The notes under the pieces are model-generated. The model saw only the letters and a program-made list of their open reading frames with translations, had not been told where the DNA came from and ran no database searches. 64,000 nt of DNA from CAVPDE01 sp963707125 (lineage in GTDB: Bacteria; Desulfobacterota; DSM-4660; Desulfatiglandales; HGW-15): the NCBI GenBank assembly GCA_963707125.1, contig CAVPOU010000002.1, positions 1-64,000 of the forward strand, written 5' to 3'. The position numbers and the translations under genes were made by a program. This document shows, piece after piece, positions 54,974-63,369 of the stretch (the first letter of the stretch is position 1; each line of letters begins with the position of its first letter).

Positions 54974-55285
54974 GAGACTCTTTTCTTGTGTGAGATGAAA
55001 AGCGGTTCTCTCTGATTAAGATTGGTGGCACGGACAAGCCGATCAGGCTTGTCCGTGATCTCCTCCGTGGCTTTGCTCAGGAAATGAGGCACAGCGGCGC
55101 ATAGATTCTCTCGCGGCCCTCAGCGGTCATTCCCGCGAAGCCTGTCCCCGCGCTGGCGGGGAGCGGGAATCCAGAGAATCATGAGAAACCCTGGATGCCC
55201 GCCTCCGCGGGCATGACGGAGGGGGGCTGTTTTCATGCTTCCAGGGTGTCTAATCTCTTACTGCTTACTGCCTACTTCTTACTGC
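54974..55285. repeat. Gap with REP-like unit and a cttactgc short-word array
   Basis: Bases 55126-55221 hold a REP-like unit (cattcccgcgaagcc, then agcgggaatccag and ctggatgcccgcctccgcgg). Bases 55252-55292 repeat cttactgcttactgcctact, the complement of the word at 23890 and 59594, and this array runs into the 3' end of the binding-protein gene. No gene is present. Confidence 0.65.
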
Positions 55286-56473
55286 TTACTTCTTCGCCTT
55301 GCTCTCCCCAGCCATTCCTTTGAGGAGCTGCTCCATGTACCAGATCTGTTTGTCCGTTGCTACTTCCCCTGCTTTCAGGAAAGGCTTTCCGTCCTGGTAA
55401 TCGAGAGGCCCCTTAAAGAGCTGGACCTTTCCGCTTCCAAGGTCCTTGATGAATGCGTCCAGCGAAGCCTGCGCGGGTTTTGAAAGGGCGCCTCCTGCAA
55501 GGAATCCTACGGCGCTGGTGTCAGGATTGTTGATGTCCTTCCAGTCCGGCCCGTTCCAGAGCCACTCTTGTTTGAATTTGCCCTCCATGGCATCCTTGAT
55601 AAAATGAACGTACGCCGGCCCCCAGTTGAAGTACGGAACACCCAGGCAGGCGTCCATGGCGCCCTCGCACGCTCCCTTGTAGTCATACGGAATGGCCCAG
55701 ACCTGCTTTTTCTCCTGTCTCTTTTGCCGCGCCACCACCAGAGCTTCCGTGGTGTCAATCCCCGAGATCACCACATCGTAGCCCGTGTTGTGAAAGTTTT
55801 GCGCCACCTGGGTGGGATCTGCCGTAACGCCTGGGATATTGAACCAGAACCCGATCCACGTCACCTGGAAAGCAAGCGTCTTGGGGTCTTTTTTAAGGAC
55901 GTTTTCCCACGCATAACGGGCTCCGAGATAAGCGGAAGCAGCGAGCCTTCGAGTCTCTTCATTGACCAGCGGTCCAAGGTAGCCGATCTTTCCTGTCTGG
56001 GTAGTGAGAGCCGCTGCAAACCCGGCTATCATCTTTCCATATTCCATGCGGCCCATGACATTGGCCAGGTTTTTCGAGGCTTTCCCGGTCAGGACATCAT
56101 CCCCGGACACATGGAGAAAATAGGTGTTTGGATGAAGCTTGGCCGCTTCTCTTGCCCCGTCTTTCATATCATCCGAATTGGCAATGATGAGCTTTGCCCC
56201 TTTTCCAACGAGATCGTCGACAAGCTGGGGAATGGTGACTCCCGGTCTGTCCGCCGGGTTGACCTTGTCAATGTAAATCATCTTGGTCCCCGGGACCTTT
56301 TTCTCAACATAAAGACCTGCATCGTAATGGGCCTGACTCCACCCGTGGTCATTGTAAGGCCCTACCAGGAGCACTCCGAAGATAAAAGGCTTGTTTGTTG
56401 TCTGAGCATTGACCGGGTTCATCATCAGCAGTCCGCCCAAAACAAGTGCGATCAAAAAGAACTTTTTCCTCAT
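55286..56473 (-). CDS. BMP-family ABC transporter substrate-binding protein
   Basis: 395 aa. A signal peptide (MRKKFFLIALVLGGLLMMNP) without a lipobox Cys indicates a soluble periplasmic protein. The BMP/PnrA fold shows FGVLLVGPYNDHGWSQAHYD, LIIANSDDMKDGAREAAKLH and YDVVISGIDTTEALVVA. Related proteins bind nucleosides or purines, but this one is longer and the ligand is not predictable. It is the first gene of the transporter operon. Confidence 0.9.
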   Translation of the reverse strand: MRKKFFLIALVLGGLLMMNPVNAQTTNKPFIFGVLLVGPYNDHGWSQAHYDAGLYVEKKVPGTKMIYIDKVNPADRPGVTIPQLVDDLVGKGAKLIIANSDDMKDGAREAAKLHPNTYFLHVSGDDVLTGKASKNLANVMGRMEYGKMIAGFAAALTTQTGKIGYLGPLVNEETRRLAASAYLGARYAWENVLKKDPKTLAFQVTWIGFWFNIPGVTADPTQVAQNFHNTGYDVVISGIDTTEALVVARQKRQEKKQVWAIPYDYKGACEGAMDACLGVPYFNWGPAYVHFIKDAMEGKFKQEWLWNGPDWKDINNPDTSAVGFLAGGALSKPAQASLDAFIKDLGSGKVQLFKGPLDYQDGKPFLKAGEVATDKQIWYMEQLLKGMAGESKAKK

Positions 56474-56548
56474 GGTCTTTTCCCTCCTGTTGTGTCATGT
56501 CACGTTTTCCGTTATCTGTTAACCCTTGTGCTTCGCGGGTTGCCTTTT

Positions 56549-56800
56549 CAGTAACGAGTGACAAGTTACAAGTGACGAGTCGTGATTTCTTGGTTCTTCT
56601 CTTGTCACTTGTGACTTGTCACTCGTCACTGCTTTTTTCAACTTTGGGCACTTCTTAACACTAAATCAAAACCAATCACGAAACCACGAAAATTGGAAAG
56701 CACGAAAAAAAGAATGTTCGATTTTCCCTTCGTATTTTTATCCTTTCGTCGTTTTCCGGTTTTACTGATCACTGATGACTGCTGACTGATCACTGGGTAT
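56549..56800. repeat. Three adjacent short-word hairpin arrays
   Basis: At 56549-56631 the arms cagtaacgagtgacaagtta and cttgtcacttgtgacttgtc (and flanks) are nearly perfect reverse complements of about 30 bp, ending in a T run. At 56661-56762 a cacgaaaaccacgaaaatt-type array faces ccttcgtatttttatccttt. At 56763-56800 an actgatcactgatgactg array follows and forms the 3' end of the next gene. Confidence 0.75.
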
Positions 56801-57043
56801 TATGGATTTTGACGTGGGATAGGTGGTGCCGATCACCTGGTCATGCTTGAAGAGGTCTCCGCTTTCGGCCAGCATTTCGAGTTTAAGGGCCGCGTTGAGG
56901 AAATAGATCTGGTTGGGCTTGAAATCAGAGATCCGCTTGAGAAGTCCATTTTTCTCGAAAAAAGACTTCGTGTACGCAATTCGCACATCCAGGTCATCGG
57001 GAATCAGGATGTGGAGATTCTTGTCCACTTTGATCTCGATCAT
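56762..57043 (-). CDS. Hypothetical small protein, 93 aa
   Basis: MIEIKVDKNLHILIPDDLDV, then KSFFEKNGLLKRISDFKPNQ. No family recognised. ATG at 57043 follows ggaagatcagtg. The last dozen residues (IPSDQSAVISDQ) are encoded by the gatcagtcagcagtcatcag short-word array, so the C-terminus and stop come from the repeat. Confidence 0.5.
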   Translation of the reverse strand: MIEIKVDKNLHILIPDDLDVRIAYTKSFFEKNGLLKRISDFKPNQIYFLNAALKLEMLAESGDLFKHDQVIGTTYPTSKSIIPSDQSAVISDQ

Positions 57044-57207
57044 CACTGATCTTCCTTTCCCGGTCATTCATCCTGATTGAGACTATGAAATCCCCCTCAA
57101 AACCTCAACCATTTTTTTCTCTAACCCTTGACCCTGATTGCAAGGTTACGCTAGACTCTTAGCCTGTGACTTCTCCGCAAGTTGCGTAGAAGCTCAAAAG
57201 CGAACCG

Positions 57208-57325
57208 CAGAATATCGAATAACGAATAACGAACGCCGAAGGAAACAAGAGAAGAGATTTAACTTCGTGATTCGAAATTCCTTGTTCGACATTCGACATT
57301 CGAGTTTCGGGATTCTATTTTGGTT
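57208..57325. repeat. Short-word hairpin array (cgaataacgaa word)
   Basis: Left arm atatcgaataacgaataacg and right arm attcgacattcgacattcga are rough reverse complements around a purine-rich loop. The array occupies most of the 57044-57394 gap, which otherwise shows no gene. Confidence 0.75.
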
Positions 57326-57394
57326 GCGGCCAAAGGCCTGCATCAGGATAAAAGCGGTTTAAACTGACTGATCTCTGTGACTGTCGAGGTTTCT

Positions 57395-58513
57395 ATGCGA
57401 GCAACGTTTCAACGTGTAACCCTGAGTCTGATTCTTTTCGTTTTCATAACTTCCCCATGCGCAGCTGCACAGGAAGGAGTCCCCCCTGTCTTTAACGCTT
57501 TCCCTTCTCCTAAAACAGTGACTCTCTGCGGAGAACGCATGCCTCTTGAAAACCCGGATGTCTTCGAGATGCTGGACCGGGAGTTCACCGTGATGGTATG
57601 GGATCACGCCCGGGTCTTCATGCTGCTCAAGCGGGCGGCTAGGTATTTCCCTTTCATTGAAAAAGCCCTCCGTGATGCAGGCATGCCCGATGACCTCAAG
57701 TATCTTGCGGTCGCTGAAAGCTCTCTCATTCCCTATGCCCGGTCAACCTCAGGAGCACTCGGACATTGGCAATTCATACCGGAGACCGGTCAAAGGAAGG
57801 GGCTTCGAAAAGACCACAGTGTGGATGAACGAATGGCCCTTGAACGCTCGACAGAGGCGGCAATCCTTTACCTGACGCAGTTGAAGGAAATGTTCGGGTC
57901 TTGGACGCTGGCCATGGCCGCTTACAATTGCGGAGAAAACCGACTGCAAAAGGAAATCGGGGAACAAAAGGTGGCGGACTACTATAGACTCAATCTGCCT
58001 ACGGAAACGGAGAGATATATCTTTCGCATCGCTGCCATCAAAATCATCCTTGAAAATCCGCGTCGCTACGGCTATATCCTGCCCGAAGACCAGCTGTACA
58101 AGCCCCTGAAATTTGACACCGTGACCGTGAGCATCAGTTCCTCCGTCCACATCACGGATCTGGCTCAAGCCATTGGAATGGACTTCAAGGTGATCAAAGA
58201 ACTCAACCCGGAGTTTCTGGGCTATCATCTGCCGACAGGTCAATACAGTCTCAGAGTTCCGGCTGGTTCAGGACGCAATGCCCTTGCCGCTCTGGCCAAT
58301 CTAAACAATGGGGCCCCTGTGGCAGCTCGGCCCAACAACAACCATACGGCTCCGGCGAATCATTCAGCACAGGGTTTTTACGTGGTCCAACCGGGAGACA
58401 CCTTGACCAGGATCTCGACTGTCACAGGGGTGCCCGTGGAACGGCTCAAAGCGCTCAACGGAATCCAGGACTCCCACATTGAGGTGGGACAGAAGCTAAG
58501 GCTGACCCCATGA
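57395..58513 (+). CDS. MltD-like lytic transglycosylase with LysM
   Basis: 372 aa. A signal peptide (VTLSLILFVFITSPCAAAQ) is followed by an SLT domain with the catalytic Glu in YLAVAESSLIPYARS (residues about 110-124) and GHWQFIPETGQ, TLAMAAYNCGENRL. A degenerate LysM (HITDLAQAIGMDFKVIKELN) and a good C-terminal LysM (YVVQPGDTLTRISTVTGV) bind peptidoglycan. ATG at 57395 follows gtcgaggtttct. Confidence 0.92.
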   Translation: MRATFQRVTLSLILFVFITSPCAAAQEGVPPVFNAFPSPKTVTLCGERMPLENPDVFEMLDREFTVMVWDHARVFMLLKRAARYFPFIEKALRDAGMPDDLKYLAVAESSLIPYARSTSGALGHWQFIPETGQRKGLRKDHSVDERMALERSTEAAILYLTQLKEMFGSWTLAMAAYNCGENRLQKEIGEQKVADYYRLNLPTETERYIFRIAAIKIILENPRRYGYILPEDQLYKPLKFDTVTVSISSSVHITDLAQAIGMDFKVIKELNPEFLGYHLPTGQYSLRVPAGSGRNALAALANLNNGAPVAARPNNNHTAPANHSAQGFYVVQPGDTLTRISTVTGVPVERLKALNGIQDSHIEVGQKLRLTP

Positions 58514-58551
58514 AGAAGCATAGAGCAGAGAGCGACACAAACTCTGTGTCC

Positions 58552-58580
58552 CGTCATTCCGGCGGAAGCCGGAATCCAGC
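58552..58580. repeat. Single REP-like hairpin
   Basis: gtcattccggcggaagccggaatcca type unit, a half copy of the pair at 49987. It sits between the transglycosylase and DUF72 genes. A tagagcagagagcgac word just before it recalls the atp-operon array. Confidence 0.65.
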
Positions 58581-58595
58581 GTTTTCGGGCGCTCG

Positions 58596-59594
58596 ATGAA
58601 TCCACGCATAGAAAAATTCATGTTCCGCGATCTGCACCCCCGCGTTTCCATGGGCACGGCCAGTGACCGGTATGCAGGATGGCTGGGGCAGATCTATTCC
58701 CCGGATCGGTTCGGAGGGAAGATCTCGAAAAGATCCAAGACAGTGGGAGGCCAGACCGTCACTGAGGAGCTCCTGCCCGTGGAAAGCGTGCAAGAGTATT
58801 TTCAGCATTTCTCGATTCTGGAACTGGATTTCACTTTCTACAGTCTGCTTCTGGACGACCATTCGAATCCTACCCCAACCTATCGCGTCCTCGAGACATA
58901 CCGGAAACATCTCAAAGACGCGGATCGCCTCGTTCTAAAAGTTCCCCAAACGATTTTCGCCCAGAAATTATGGAAAGGGGGAAAGTTCGCTGAGAATCCT
59001 GGGTATCTGAACACGGAGATCTTCATTCAGAAATTCTACACGCCCGCCATGGAATTGCTGGGCCCAACCCTCCAGGGATTCATATTTGAGCAGGAGTATC
59101 AGGCCAAGAAGGAACGGCCCTCTCCGGATCAGTTCGCCTCTGCTCTGGACCGGTTCTTTGAAAGGATTCCGGGGGATGATCGCTACCACGTGGAATTGAG
59201 GACCGAAGCGCTTCTCTCTAAAGACTACTTTCAGGTTCTTGATAAGCATGGGATCGGCCAGGTTCTCTCTCACTGGACCTGGCTGCCTTCGCTTCGCAAG
59301 CAGTTCTCAAAAGGATCCGGCCGATTCTTCAATGCGGGAAAGAAGACGGTCATCCGGTTGATGACGCCGATTGGAATGCGCTATGAGGAAGCATACCTCA
59401 AGGCGTTCCCTTTCGACAAAATGGTTGAGGGGATGATGAGTCCTCGCATGCCCGAAGAGACCGCAGAGATCATGCTTGCGGCTGTGAAAGAGGACGTGCA
59501 GGCGAATGTCATTATCAACAACCGGGCAGGAGGCAATGCACCGCTCATCGCCCAGAAGGTGGCAGAGAAATTCATACAGGACAGCAAGCAGTAG
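58596..59594 (+). CDS. DUF72-domain protein
   Basis: 332 aa, TIM-barrel-like: VSMGTASDRYAGWLGQIYSP start, then EYFQHFSILELDFTFY and PDQFASALDRFFERIPGD and VIINNRAGGNAPLIAQKVAE. DUF72 proteins have unknown function; a UV-damage link has been suggested for some. Family length is about 250-330. Confidence 0.85.
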   Translation: MNPRIEKFMFRDLHPRVSMGTASDRYAGWLGQIYSPDRFGGKISKRSKTVGGQTVTEELLPVESVQEYFQHFSILELDFTFYSLLLDDHSNPTPTYRVLETYRKHLKDADRLVLKVPQTIFAQKLWKGGKFAENPGYLNTEIFIQKFYTPAMELLGPTLQGFIFEQEYQAKKERPSPDQFASALDRFFERIPGDDRYHVELRTEALLSKDYFQVLDKHGIGQVLSHWTWLPSLRKQFSKGSGRFFNAGKKTVIRLMTPIGMRYEEAYLKAFPFDKMVEGMMSPRMPEETAEIMLAAVKEDVQANVIINNRAGGNAPLIAQKVAEKFIQDSKQ

Positions 59595-59672
59595 GTGAGT
59601 ATGCAGTAAGCACCAAGGACCACTCCCCACCGCCTTTTCCTTTCTGCTTACTCCTTACTGCCTACTGCGTAC
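59594..59672. repeat. Short-word hairpin array (cagtaagcagtagg word)
   Basis: Left arm gtgagtatgcagtaagcacc and right arm tctgcttactccttactgcc are rough reverse complements, separated by about 30 bp. The same word family is used at 23890 and 55252. Confidence 0.7.
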
Positions 59673-60595
59673 TATTTTCCTACCGGAAACAGCCAAGCTT
59701 TAAAACGATCATCCTTGCCGGCAACAATATCGCTCATCGAGGCGGAGAGCTTTCGGGTCACCGGTCCCGGGACCTCTTCAAGGATCCTGTCTTCAATCTG
59801 GCGAATGGCAAGGGCTTTGATGGGTGTGCCGGAATACAAAATCTCCTCCGCCTCCAAAAACAGCTCCGGCCTCAGCCTTCCCTCGAAAGTCGGGATGCCT
59901 GTTGCCTGGGCCACCTGAAGAAGGGACTTACGAGAGATGCTCGCGAGGATGGTTCCGAGACCTGGGGCCATGAGCACGCCTCCCTTGACCAGGAAGACGG
60001 ACTCCGTGCCTCCCTCTGCGATGAATCCCTGCGTGTCCAGCATGATGGCATTGTCAAAACCCCGTTTTTTTGCTTCGGCCCTTGCCATCATCCCGTTGAG
60101 GTAATTGGCGGCCGCTTTGGCTTCCACAGGCACGGTCTCAGGATCGAGCTTGCGCCATTTGGAAACGCAAGCGCTGACCCCGCGATCAAAGGGGAACTTG
60201 AGGCCCCCTAGATCTTCCAGGGGATCAACCACAAAGATGGAGAGGTCGAGCATTTTCTGAGGCGGCAGAATCTCAAAGGCGATCTGGGAATAATAGCAGA
60301 TGATCTTGATGAAGCCTTGCCGGACGCCGTTTCGCCGGACAGAATCCAGTACGGCCTCCTGAATGGCCTGCTTGGTGCCGGGGAGTTCCATGTCCAGAAG
60401 TCCTGCGCTTCTGAAGAGCCGGTCCATGTGTTCATCCAGCCGGAAAACCGCAGGCCCGAGCCGTGTGTCATGAAGGCTCAGAACTTCAAAGATCGCAGAG
60501 CCGCGGCCAAAGGAATGACACATCAGATGCGCTTTTGCCTGATTCCAGGCCACAAACTCGCCGTTAAGAAACACCATCCTGTCTTCGAGCATGAA
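59672..60595 (-). CDS. Class IV PLP aminotransferase (branched-chain / D-amino acid type)
   Basis: 307 aa. The fold is BCAT/ADCL type: VFLNGEFVAWNQAKA start, the PLP lysine region in VEAKAAANYLNGMMARAEA, the phosphate-binding EGGTESVFLVKGG and a C-terminal SGTPIKALAIRQIEDR. The reaction could be branched-chain aminotransferase, D-alanine aminotransferase or aminodeoxychorismate lyase; BCAT-like is most plausible. ATG at 60595 follows ggaggaggttttc. Confidence 0.85.
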   Translation of the reverse strand, partial: FMLEDRMVFLNGEFVAWNQAKAHLMCHSFGRGSAIFEVLSLHDTRLGPAVFRLDEHMDRLFRSAGLLDMELPGTKQAIQEAVLDSVRRNGVRQGFIKIICYYSQIAFEILPPQKMLDLSIFVVDPLEDLGGLKFPFDRGVSACVSKWRKLDPETVPVEAKAAANYLNGMMARAEAKKRGFDNAIMLDTQGFIAEGGTESVFLVKGGVLMAPGLGTILASISRKSLLQVAQATGIPTFEGRLRPELFLEAEEILYSGTPIKALAIRQIEDRILEEVPGPVTRKLSASMSDIVAGKDDRFKAWLFPVGK

Positions 60596-60908
60596 AACCT
60601 CCTCCCAATAAGGGGAACCTGAAAAAACAAACAATGGCAACAAGTTCAGAGATGCACTATAAGGTAAAGGGAAGAGGGAGTCAACCCTGAGCGGCTCTGC
60701 TTACCCCTTTTTCCGAGCGTTTCTTCAGCGCGGTCGAAGGGTCAAGGCGCGAACCCGAGGAAAACTCCCTTTTCCCTTGAAAAGAGAATGGCCTTTGTGT
60801 TATCGAATGGGATAATACGTGGTGGTTTTCTAGGGATGTCTAAGGCGGGGGTCCTCCTGATGGGATCTCATAAAAAGACACGCTTTATCAAGAAAGGGGG
60901 AACAGTGA
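60596..60908. other. Gap upstream of the amino-acid transporter operon
   Basis: No gene. A weak promoter-like pair, ttgaaa (near 60777) and ttatcg/gataat further on, could serve aapJ. The aminotransferase gene diverges from the other side. Confidence 0.3.
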
Positions 60909-61922
60909 ATGAAGGCTTTTAGATTGGTTGTAGCGGTTCTGTTGCTCCTTGGGGCAGCGGGTGCGGCTGTCGCAGGGACCCTGGATGAAGTGAAGGCGAG
61001 AGGGGTTCTCGTTGCGGGAGTGAACGGCCAGGTCTTTGGATTTGGCATGCCTGACGAGAAAGGCGTCTGGAAGGGCCTTGACGTGGACACCGCAAAAGCG
61101 ATTTCTGCAGCGGTCTTCGGAGATGCCAACAAAGTCAAGTACGTAGCGGTCACCGCGGTTCAGCGACTGCCGGCCCTTCAGTCCAAAGAGGTTGACGTGC
61201 TGTGCCGAAATACCACGGCGACTCTGACCCGGGAAACGACAAACGGCCTGAACTTCGCTCACGTCAACTATTACGACGGCCAGGGATTTATGGTTCATAA
61301 AAAGCTAAACCTCAAAAGCGCCAAACAGCTCGGCGGCGCAACGGTATGCGTTCTGCCAGGAACCACCACGGAGATGAATGCAGCCGACTATTTCAGGAAG
61401 AATGGAATGGCATGGAAACCCGTGGTCATCGAGCAGAACGTGGAATTGAACAAAGCCTTCTTTGGGGGCCGGTGTGACTCCCTCACATCCGATGTGTCCC
61501 AGTTGGCCGCCCACCGCTCCGTTGCTCCGAACCCTGAAGAATATGTCATTCTGCCGGAGATTATTTCCAAGGAACCTCTGGCTCCGGTGGTTCGTCACGG
61601 AGACGATCAATGGTATGACATCGTCAACTGGACCGTTATGGCCATGATCGAGGCAGAGGAAATGGGGATCACTTCCCAGAACGTGGACGAGATGCTCAAA
61701 AGCACAGATCCCAATATCCAGCGCCTTCTCGGCGTCACACCGGGCATGGGTAAAGCGCTCGGCCTTGACGAAAAATGGGCCTACAACATCATCAAGCAGG
61801 TCGGAAACTACGGTGAAGTGTTTGAGCGGAGCGTCGGCAAAAATACTCCCCTTAAGCTAGAACGGGGCTTGAACGAACTCTGGACAAAAGGCGGGCTGAT
61901 GTACGCTTTGCCGATCCGATAA
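60909..61922 (+). CDS. aapJ: General L-amino acid ABC transporter, periplasmic binding protein
   Basis: 337 aa. A signal peptide (MKAFRLVVAVLLLLGAAGAA) is followed by the class 3 solute-binding fold with VLVAGVNGQVFGFGMPDEKG and GLDVDTAKAISAAVFGD. The blocks LTRETTNGLNFAHVNYYDGQ and PGTTTEMNAADYF are typical of AapJ/YhdW. It is the first gene of aapJQM(P). Confidence 0.94.
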   Translation: MKAFRLVVAVLLLLGAAGAAVAGTLDEVKARGVLVAGVNGQVFGFGMPDEKGVWKGLDVDTAKAISAAVFGDANKVKYVAVTAVQRLPALQSKEVDVLCRNTTATLTRETTNGLNFAHVNYYDGQGFMVHKKLNLKSAKQLGGATVCVLPGTTTEMNAADYFRKNGMAWKPVVIEQNVELNKAFFGGRCDSLTSDVSQLAAHRSVAPNPEEYVILPEIISKEPLAPVVRHGDDQWYDIVNWTVMAMIEAEEMGITSQNVDEMLKSTDPNIQRLLGVTPGMGKALGLDEKWAYNIIKQVGNYGEVFERSVGKNTPLKLERGLNELWTKGGLMYALPIR

Positions 61923-61935
61923 ATACACTCTAAGG

Positions 61936-61963
61936 GTGCCCCGACAAGGGGCACCTTTGTTTA
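61936..61963 (+). terminator. Hairpin between aapJ and aapQ, partial terminator
   Basis: ggtgcccc (61936-61943), loop gacaa, ggggcacc (61949-61956), then tttgttt. In such operons a leaky terminator or stabilising hairpin after the binding-protein gene keeps its level above that of the permeases. It lies 14 bp after the aapJ stop. Confidence 0.75.
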
Positions 61964-62132
61964 AAGAGTACCAATCCGCTCATCCACTAGGCATGCGGAC
62001 CCCCTTACACCTGCCCTTGACTCAGATTCGAGGGAAAGGGCAAGGGTGCGGGTATGAATTCTGAAGCCCTGAATCCGAGGCACGGACTCCAGAACGCAAG
62101 TCTTCGACCAGTCCCTCATTCCGGTAAAGGAA

Positions 62133-63317
62133 ATGACAGGCCCCAAGGACAGTTCTTTTGCAGAAAAGGTTCCTTTCTGGCTTGACCCTAACAAAAGGGC
62201 CATCATTTTCCAGCTCCTCTCCATCGGTGTTGTTGGGCTGATCATCTACTATCTCGTCTCCAACACCCTCGTCAATCTTCAGAAGCAGTCCATCGCCACA
62301 GGGTTCGGTTTTCTCAAGAAAGAGGCTGCTTTCGAAATCGGGGAATCTTTGATCCCCTATTCCGCAGCCAATACTTACACCCGCGCTCTGCTGGTGGGCG
62401 CCCTCAATACCATTAAGGTCGCGTTTGTTGGTGTCGTCATCACCATCCTCATGGGGACAATTATCGGAGTGGCAAGGCTTTCCACCAACTGGCTTGTGGC
62501 AAAGCTTTCCGCCATCTACATTGAAGTCATGCAGGACCTTCCTATTCTTCTCCAGCTCGTGTTCTGGTATGCCATTTTCTACGAGAGCCTGCCTCCCCCA
62601 AGCGATGCCCTTTGCCCGGGAGCGGGCATCTATCTTTGCAACCGGGGTGTTGCGTTCACCATTCCCGAAGCACATCCGGCTCATCTTTACATGTTTTTTG
62701 CCTTTCTAGCAGGCTGTGTGGGGGCCTATTTCATTCGGCGATGGGCAAAGAAGAGGCAGGAGAGGACCGGCCAGTATTTTCCCGTCTTTCGTGTGTCCCT
62801 GGTATTGCTCATAGGGCTCCCTCTCATCGTGTGGCTCGCAGCAGGCTCTCCCATAAAAATGGATGCGCCGAAACTGACGGGGTTTAACTTTGAGGGAGGT
62901 CTGACCGTAAGCCCCGAGTTCATGGCGCTTTTACTGGGCCTTGTCCTGTACACGTCCGCTTTTGTCGCAGAAGTGGTTCGCGCAGGAATCCAGTCGGTCA
63001 GCAAAGGGCAGAGAGAGGCGGCCATGTCCATCGGCCTCAGGCCGACCCTGGTGCTCAACCTGGTCATCTTGCCCCAGGCTTTGCGGGTCATTGTTCCGCC
63101 CCTGACGAGCCAGATGCTTAACCTGACTAAAAACAGCTCCCTGGCTGTGGCCATAGGATATCCGGACTTCGTTTCGGTCGCCAACACAACCATAAACCAG
63201 ACAGGCCAGTCCATTGAAGGCGTTGCCCTCATTATGGCTGTCTATCTTGTCTTCAGCCTCTCGACCTCCGCTTTCATGAACTGGTACAACAAGCGCGTGG
63301 CCCTAGTGGAAAGATAG
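62133..63317 (+). CDS. aapQ: General L-amino acid ABC transporter, permease AapQ
   Basis: 394 aa. N-terminal FWLDPNKRAIIFQLLSIGVV, and the permease core LLVGALNTIKVAFVGVVITI with the cytoplasmic loop QREAAMSIGLRPTLVLNLVI (EAA motif) near residue 300. The insert with SDALCPGAGIYLCNRGVAFT is characteristic of AapQ. It pairs with AapM in a heterodimeric permease. Confidence 0.94.
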   Translation: MTGPKDSSFAEKVPFWLDPNKRAIIFQLLSIGVVGLIIYYLVSNTLVNLQKQSIATGFGFLKKEAAFEIGESLIPYSAANTYTRALLVGALNTIKVAFVGVVITILMGTIIGVARLSTNWLVAKLSAIYIEVMQDLPILLQLVFWYAIFYESLPPPSDALCPGAGIYLCNRGVAFTIPEAHPAHLYMFFAFLAGCVGAYFIRRWAKKRQERTGQYFPVFRVSLVLLIGLPLIVWLAAGSPIKMDAPKLTGFNFEGGLTVSPEFMALLLGLVLYTSAFVAEVVRAGIQSVSKGQREAAMSIGLRPTLVLNLVILPQALRVIVPPLTSQMLNLTKNSSLAVAIGYPDFVSVANTTINQTGQSIEGVALIMAVYLVFSLSTSAFMNWYNKRVALVER

Positions 63318-63362
63318 GCCAAGAGGTTAAAGGATAAAGGTCAAAGGTATACGGAAAACAAA
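63318..63362. repeat. Short-word array (aaaggataaaggtc word)
   Basis: gaggttaaaggataaaggtc and aaaggtatacgg repeat one degenerate word between aapQ and aapM. Only one arm is present. It matches the word at 49005. Confidence 0.5.
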
Positions 63363-63369
63363 AGAAGAG

